A stretch of 7,868 nt of DNA from assembly GCA_022601215.1 (NCBI GenBank), contig JAHZIZ010000466.1:1-7868 (forward strand), given 5' to 3'. How positions within the stretch are numbered: position 1 is the first letter of the stretch; each line of letters opens with the position of its first letter. A program made the translations under genes and the position numbers. Shown here in pieces: positions 4,885-7,868 of the stretch. A model generated the notes under the pieces. It ran no database searches. It had not been told where the DNA came from and saw only the letters and a list, made by a program, of their open reading frames with translations. The stretch comes from Bacteroidota bacterium (GTDB lineage Bacteria > Bacteroidota > Bacteroidia > Flavobacteriales > Flavobacteriaceae).

Positions 4885-7836
4885 ATGATTAGAAACCTCG
4901 CCACTGCGCTTTTAGTATGCCTTTCGTTAACAGGTGTTGCTCAACAAATTAATCCATTGTTAGTTGAAAATGATTTAGAAAATCAGCAGCAATGGGTGGA
5001 TAGCATTTATGACAATATGAGCCTACAAGAAAAGGTAGGGCAATTATTTATGGTAGATGTGTTTTCTAGTGATCCTAAAGCGAAAACCGATAAAATAAAG
5101 GATCTAATTACCGAGTATCACATTGGAGGAGTTATTTTTTCTAAGGGAGGGCCCTATAGACAAGTGAAACTGAATAATGAATTTCAGGCACTTGCAAAAA
5201 CCAAGTTGCTTATTGGAATGGATGCCGAATGGGGGTTGGCTATGCGCTTAGATTCTACCTTCGCCTATCCTTGGAATATGACACTTGGTGCTATAAAAGA
5301 TAATCGTATCGTAGAACAGGTTGGTAAAAGAATAGGGGATCACTCTAAACGAATGGGAGTGCATTTCAATTTCGCTCCTGTCGTAGATATCAATACCAAC
5401 CCAAAAAACCCGATAATTGGTAATCGTTCATTTGGTGAGAGTAGAGAGAATGTTACTGAAAAGGCCATCGCCTTTATGCGTGGGATGCAAAGTGCAGGAG
5501 TAATGGCTAATGCAAAACATTTCCCAGGCCATGGAGATACAGAAACGGATTCACATAAAACGCTTCCTACCTTGTTATTCGATAAGGAACGTTTGGACAC
5601 CCTGGAGTTATATCCATACAAACGTATTATTAGTGAAGGCTTAAGTAGTGTCATGGTGGCACATTTAAACATACCTTCAATTGTTCCAGAGTCTGGGTTT
5701 CCGTCGTCTATTTCAAAAAACGTTGTGACCAATATGTTACAAGGGGAATTAGGTTTTAATGGGCTTATTTTCACAGATGCCTTGAATATGAAGGGTGCCG
5801 CAAATTTTAAGGAGCCAGGAGAAATTGACCTAGCCGCATTTATGGCAGGTAATGATGTGTTACTTATTTCTGAAAACATCCCAAAAGCTCATGATATGTT
5901 GGTGCGTGCTTATCGTGAAGGCGGTGTTACCGAAGAACGTTTAGCGCTTTCAGTAAAAAAAATATTGCTTGCAAAATATAAAGTTGGCTTGGACGATTTT
6001 ACACCAATCTCAACAGAGAATCTTCTTGAAAATCTAAATGATCCTCGTGATTATGTATTGTATGAAAAAGCAATGGAACAGGCGCTGACCGTTGTAAAGA
6101 ATGACTCTGTAATACTACCAATAGTAGATTTGAAAAACACTAAAATTGCGTATGTGAATTTTGGAGATGACAACGGAAAGGTGTTTGTAAATCATTTAAA
6201 GAAATACGCAAAGGTAGATTGGGTAAAGGCCAAGAGCTTAGATCAGTACATAAAAAAATTAGCTAAATATGATAAGGTGATTGTAGGGTTTCATAAATCG
6301 AATGAGAACCCTTGGAAGGATTATCAGTTTACAGATAAGGAGTTAGTTTGGTTGTACGAGATTGCTAGAACGAATAAAGTAATCCTGGATGTTTTTGCGC
6401 GTCCTTATGCTTTGTTGCAATTAAAGACAACCACCAATTTTGAGGCTATAATTTCATCCTATCAAAACAGTGACATTTCACAGCAACTATCGGCCCAACT
6501 TATATTTGGAGCTAGAGAGGCGACGGGGAGACTGCCTGTTTCAATAGGTACTGAGTTTCCTTTGCACACTTCAATTGAGACCAAAGGTTTAGATCGTTTA
6601 CAATACGGAGTGCCGGAAAGTGTTGGTTTGTCTTCAGAGGGTTTAAAAAAGATTGATTCCTTGGCTAGAATTGGACTTTGGGCGGGTATGATGCCAGGAG
6701 CTCAAATTGTAGTGGCGCGTAAGGGTAAAATTGTATATAACAAGAATTTTGGGCACCACACTCCATCTAAGAAGCGTAGAGTCGAAGATGATGATATTTA
6801 TGATGTAGCCTCTTTAACTAAAATACTCGCCACCTTACCAATGACAATGGAGTTGTTTGATAGAAAAGCAATTTCTATGAATACTAAGTTGTATGAGATG
6901 TTACCAGAATTTAAAAATTCAAATAAGAAAAACATTACACTGCAAAGGATGTTGACCCATACTGGACGACTGAAGGCGTGGATCCCATTTTACATACAAA
7001 CCATGGATTCTGTGACCAATTTGCCAGATACGAAATACTATTCAAAAGAGCGGTCTAAAGAATTTCCAACCCGTGTGGCAACAGATATGTTTGTGAGACA
7101 TGATATGACTGATAGTATTTATAAACTGATTAAAGAAAGTGACTTACGAACGCGTTCGGGATACAAATACAGTGATTTACCCTACTATTTATTAAAAAAA
7201 TACTTGGAAGATTTCTACGGAACACCCTTAGAAAATCTAGTGCAACGTAATCTTTATGAATCACTTGGGGCTAGTTACACTACGTACAAACCATTGGCTA
7301 AATTTAGTAAAAGAGATATTACTCCTTCCGAAGATGATAAATATTTTAGAAAACAGAAAGTTCATGGTTATGTTCACGACCAAGGAGCTGCCATGATGGG
7401 TGGAGTAAGTGGACATGCAGGTTTGTTTAGTAATGCAAACGATGTGGCTAAGATTATGCAGATGTACTTATGGGGAGGTAGTTATGGAGGAGTAGAATAC
7501 GTATCGCCTGAAACTATTAACGCTTTTAATACTTGCTATTACTGTGAAGATAGGGTGAGACGAGGAGTGGGATTCGATAAGCCTCAATTGGGCGATAGTG
7601 GACCTACTTGTGGATGTGTTTCTATGACTAGTTTTGGACATAGTGGTTTTACGGGTACTTTTACTTGGGCAGATCCAGATCAAGAAATTGTCTATGTATT
7701 TCTATCTAACCGTACCTATCCGTCTGCAGATAATAGGAAGATTATTGGAAGCAATTTGAGGAGTAATATACAAGAAGCAATTTATCAAGCCATTATTCCC
7801 GAAAATACTACCCAAGTATCTCCTATAGATAATTAG
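4885..7836 (+). CDS. Exported NagZ-type GH3 glycosidase fused to a serine beta-lactamase-family domain
   Basis: ATG at 4885 gives 983 residues and a signal peptide (MIRNLATALL...) with probable cleavage after GVA at residue 19; a TTG at 4840 would bury that signal and is rejected. Residues 35-370 are a GH3 domain of the beta-N-acetylhexosaminidase type: KHFPGHGDTETDSH (211-224) holds the His/Asp acid-base dyad (D222, H224) peculiar to NagZ, and FTDALNM gives nucleophile D298. Residues 395-555 resemble the GH3 C-terminal domain. Residues 575-970 form a class C beta-lactamase/DD-peptidase-like domain: SLTK with S643 and K646, YSD at 762-764 (usually YxN), and HSG at 919-921 for KTG. The pair could process muropeptides outside the cytoplasm, glycan bond first and then peptide or ester. 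The mature protein has exactly four cysteines: 884, 887, 909 and 911. The gene is complete. Confidence 0.93.
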   Translation: MIRNLATALLVCLSLTGVAQQINPLLVENDLENQQQWVDSIYDNMSLQEKVGQLFMVDVFSSDPKAKTDKIKDLITEYHIGGVIFSKGGPYRQVKLNNEFQALAKTKLLIGMDAEWGLAMRLDSTFAYPWNMTLGAIKDNRIVEQVGKRIGDHSKRMGVHFNFAPVVDINTNPKNPIIGNRSFGESRENVTEKAIAFMRGMQSAGVMANAKHFPGHGDTETDSHKTLPTLLFDKERLDTLELYPYKRIISEGLSSVMVAHLNIPSIVPESGFPSSISKNVVTNMLQGELGFNGLIFTDALNMKGAANFKEPGEIDLAAFMAGNDVLLISENIPKAHDMLVRAYREGGVTEERLALSVKKILLAKYKVGLDDFTPISTENLLENLNDPRDYVLYEKAMEQALTVVKNDSVILPIVDLKNTKIAYVNFGDDNGKVFVNHLKKYAKVDWVKAKSLDQYIKKLAKYDKVIVGFHKSNENPWKDYQFTDKELVWLYEIARTNKVILDVFARPYALLQLKTTTNFEAIISSYQNSDISQQLSAQLIFGAREATGRLPVSIGTEFPLHTSIETKGLDRLQYGVPESVGLSSEGLKKIDSLARIGLWAGMMPGAQIVVARKGKIVYNKNFGHHTPSKKRRVEDDDIYDVASLTKILATLPMTMELFDRKAISMNTKLYEMLPEFKNSNKKNITLQRMLTHTGRLKAWIPFYIQTMDSVTNLPDTKYYSKERSKEFPTRVATDMFVRHDMTDSIYKLIKESDLRTRSGYKYSDLPYYLLKKYLEDFYGTPLENLVQRNLYESLGASYTTYKPLAKFSKRDITPSEDDKYFRKQKVHGYVHDQGAAMMGGVSGHAGLFSNANDVAKIMQMYLWGGSYGGVEYVSPETINAFNTCYYCEDRVRRGVGFDKPQLGDSGPTCGCVSMTSFGHSGFTGTFTWADPDQEIVYVFLSNRTYPSADNRKIIGSNLRSNIQEAIYQAIIPENTTQVSPIDN

Positions 7837-7868
7837 AAGTCAATGTCTTCAAGACAAAAACTGGCGCA
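7833..7868 (-). CDS. Possible 3' end of a convergent gene (partial, ambiguous)
   Basis: Reading the minus strand from the window edge gives 11 residues, CASFCLEDIDF, then TAA whose complement lies at 7833-7835, inside the GH3 gene's last codons. The peptide looks like a natural C-terminus, and convergent genes that overlap by a few bases are common. The alternative is a + strand gene starting at ATG 7843 (MSSRQKLA...). Thirty-two bases cannot decide between them and no product can be named. Confidence 0.3.
   Translation of the reverse strand, partial: CASFCLEDIDF

Noticed and set aside
4889..4923. Cysteine C12 in the GH3 fusion's signal peptide as a lipidation site
   Set aside because: The residues before it (LLV) do not fit a lipobox, which needs Gly, Ala or Ser just before the cysteine; a standard cleavage site after GVA fits better.
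5340..5879. Open minus-strand frame of 179 codons inside the GH3 region
   Set aside because: It lies wholly within the well-supported GH3 catalytic domain, its product has no recognisable domain, and it looks like a shadow of the coding strand.
7844..7856. Short inverted repeat TGTCTTCAAGACA after the GH3 gene
   Set aside because: The stem is only four to six pairs and is followed on the + strand by A residues instead of T, so it is not a convincing terminator.

Overview
The window looks like a chromosomal segment from a member of the Bacteroidota, most likely a marine-type Flavobacteriaceae. The reasons are the AT-rich composition, weak Shine-Dalgarno signals, a promoter-like pair resembling the flavobacterial TTG / TAnnTTTG consensus, a protein built on the gliding-motility-associated C-terminal (CHU_C) fold, and a gene order (amidase, MlaD-like protein, two Fe-S proteins, small conserved protein, GH3/beta-lactamase fusion) that I recall from this family but could not check here.

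All clear genes lie on the + strand and are tightly packed. 1-162 is the 3' end of a gene, probably an N-acetylmuramoyl-L-alanine amidase. 163-301 is a 139-base gap with a plausible promoter. 302-1252 is an MlaD/MCE-family lipid-transport protein starting at TTG. 1252-2550 is a membrane-anchored protein with two 4Fe-4S motifs (HdrC-like). 2585-3019 is a small HAD-fold protein. 3027-3515 is an Asn/Asp-rich lipoprotein consisting largely of a CHU_C-like domain. 3579-4370 is a CCG-domain Fe-S protein (HdrB-like). 4379-4864 is a conserved small protein of unknown function. 4885-7836 is a large exported protein joining a NagZ-type GH3 glycosidase to a serine beta-lactamase-family domain. The last 32 bases hold the edge of another gene whose strand cannot be settled.

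Two themes run through the locus. One is the cell envelope: peptidoglycan cleavage (amidase, GH3/beta-lactamase fusion) and lipid transport (MlaD). The other is a two-subunit electron-transfer module resembling HdrC/HdrB, DsrM/DsrK or LutA-type systems: the membrane Fe-S protein probably passes electrons between quinone/heme and the soluble CCG subunit, whose substrate is unknown. The HAD-like gene and the lipoprotein gene sit between its two halves. The lipoprotein looks most like an accessory insertion. Nothing here is a mobile element, CRISPR array or RNA gene. The points most worth following up are the uncharacterised Fe-S pair, the stand-alone CHU_C lipoprotein, and the four-cysteine cluster in the fusion enzyme.
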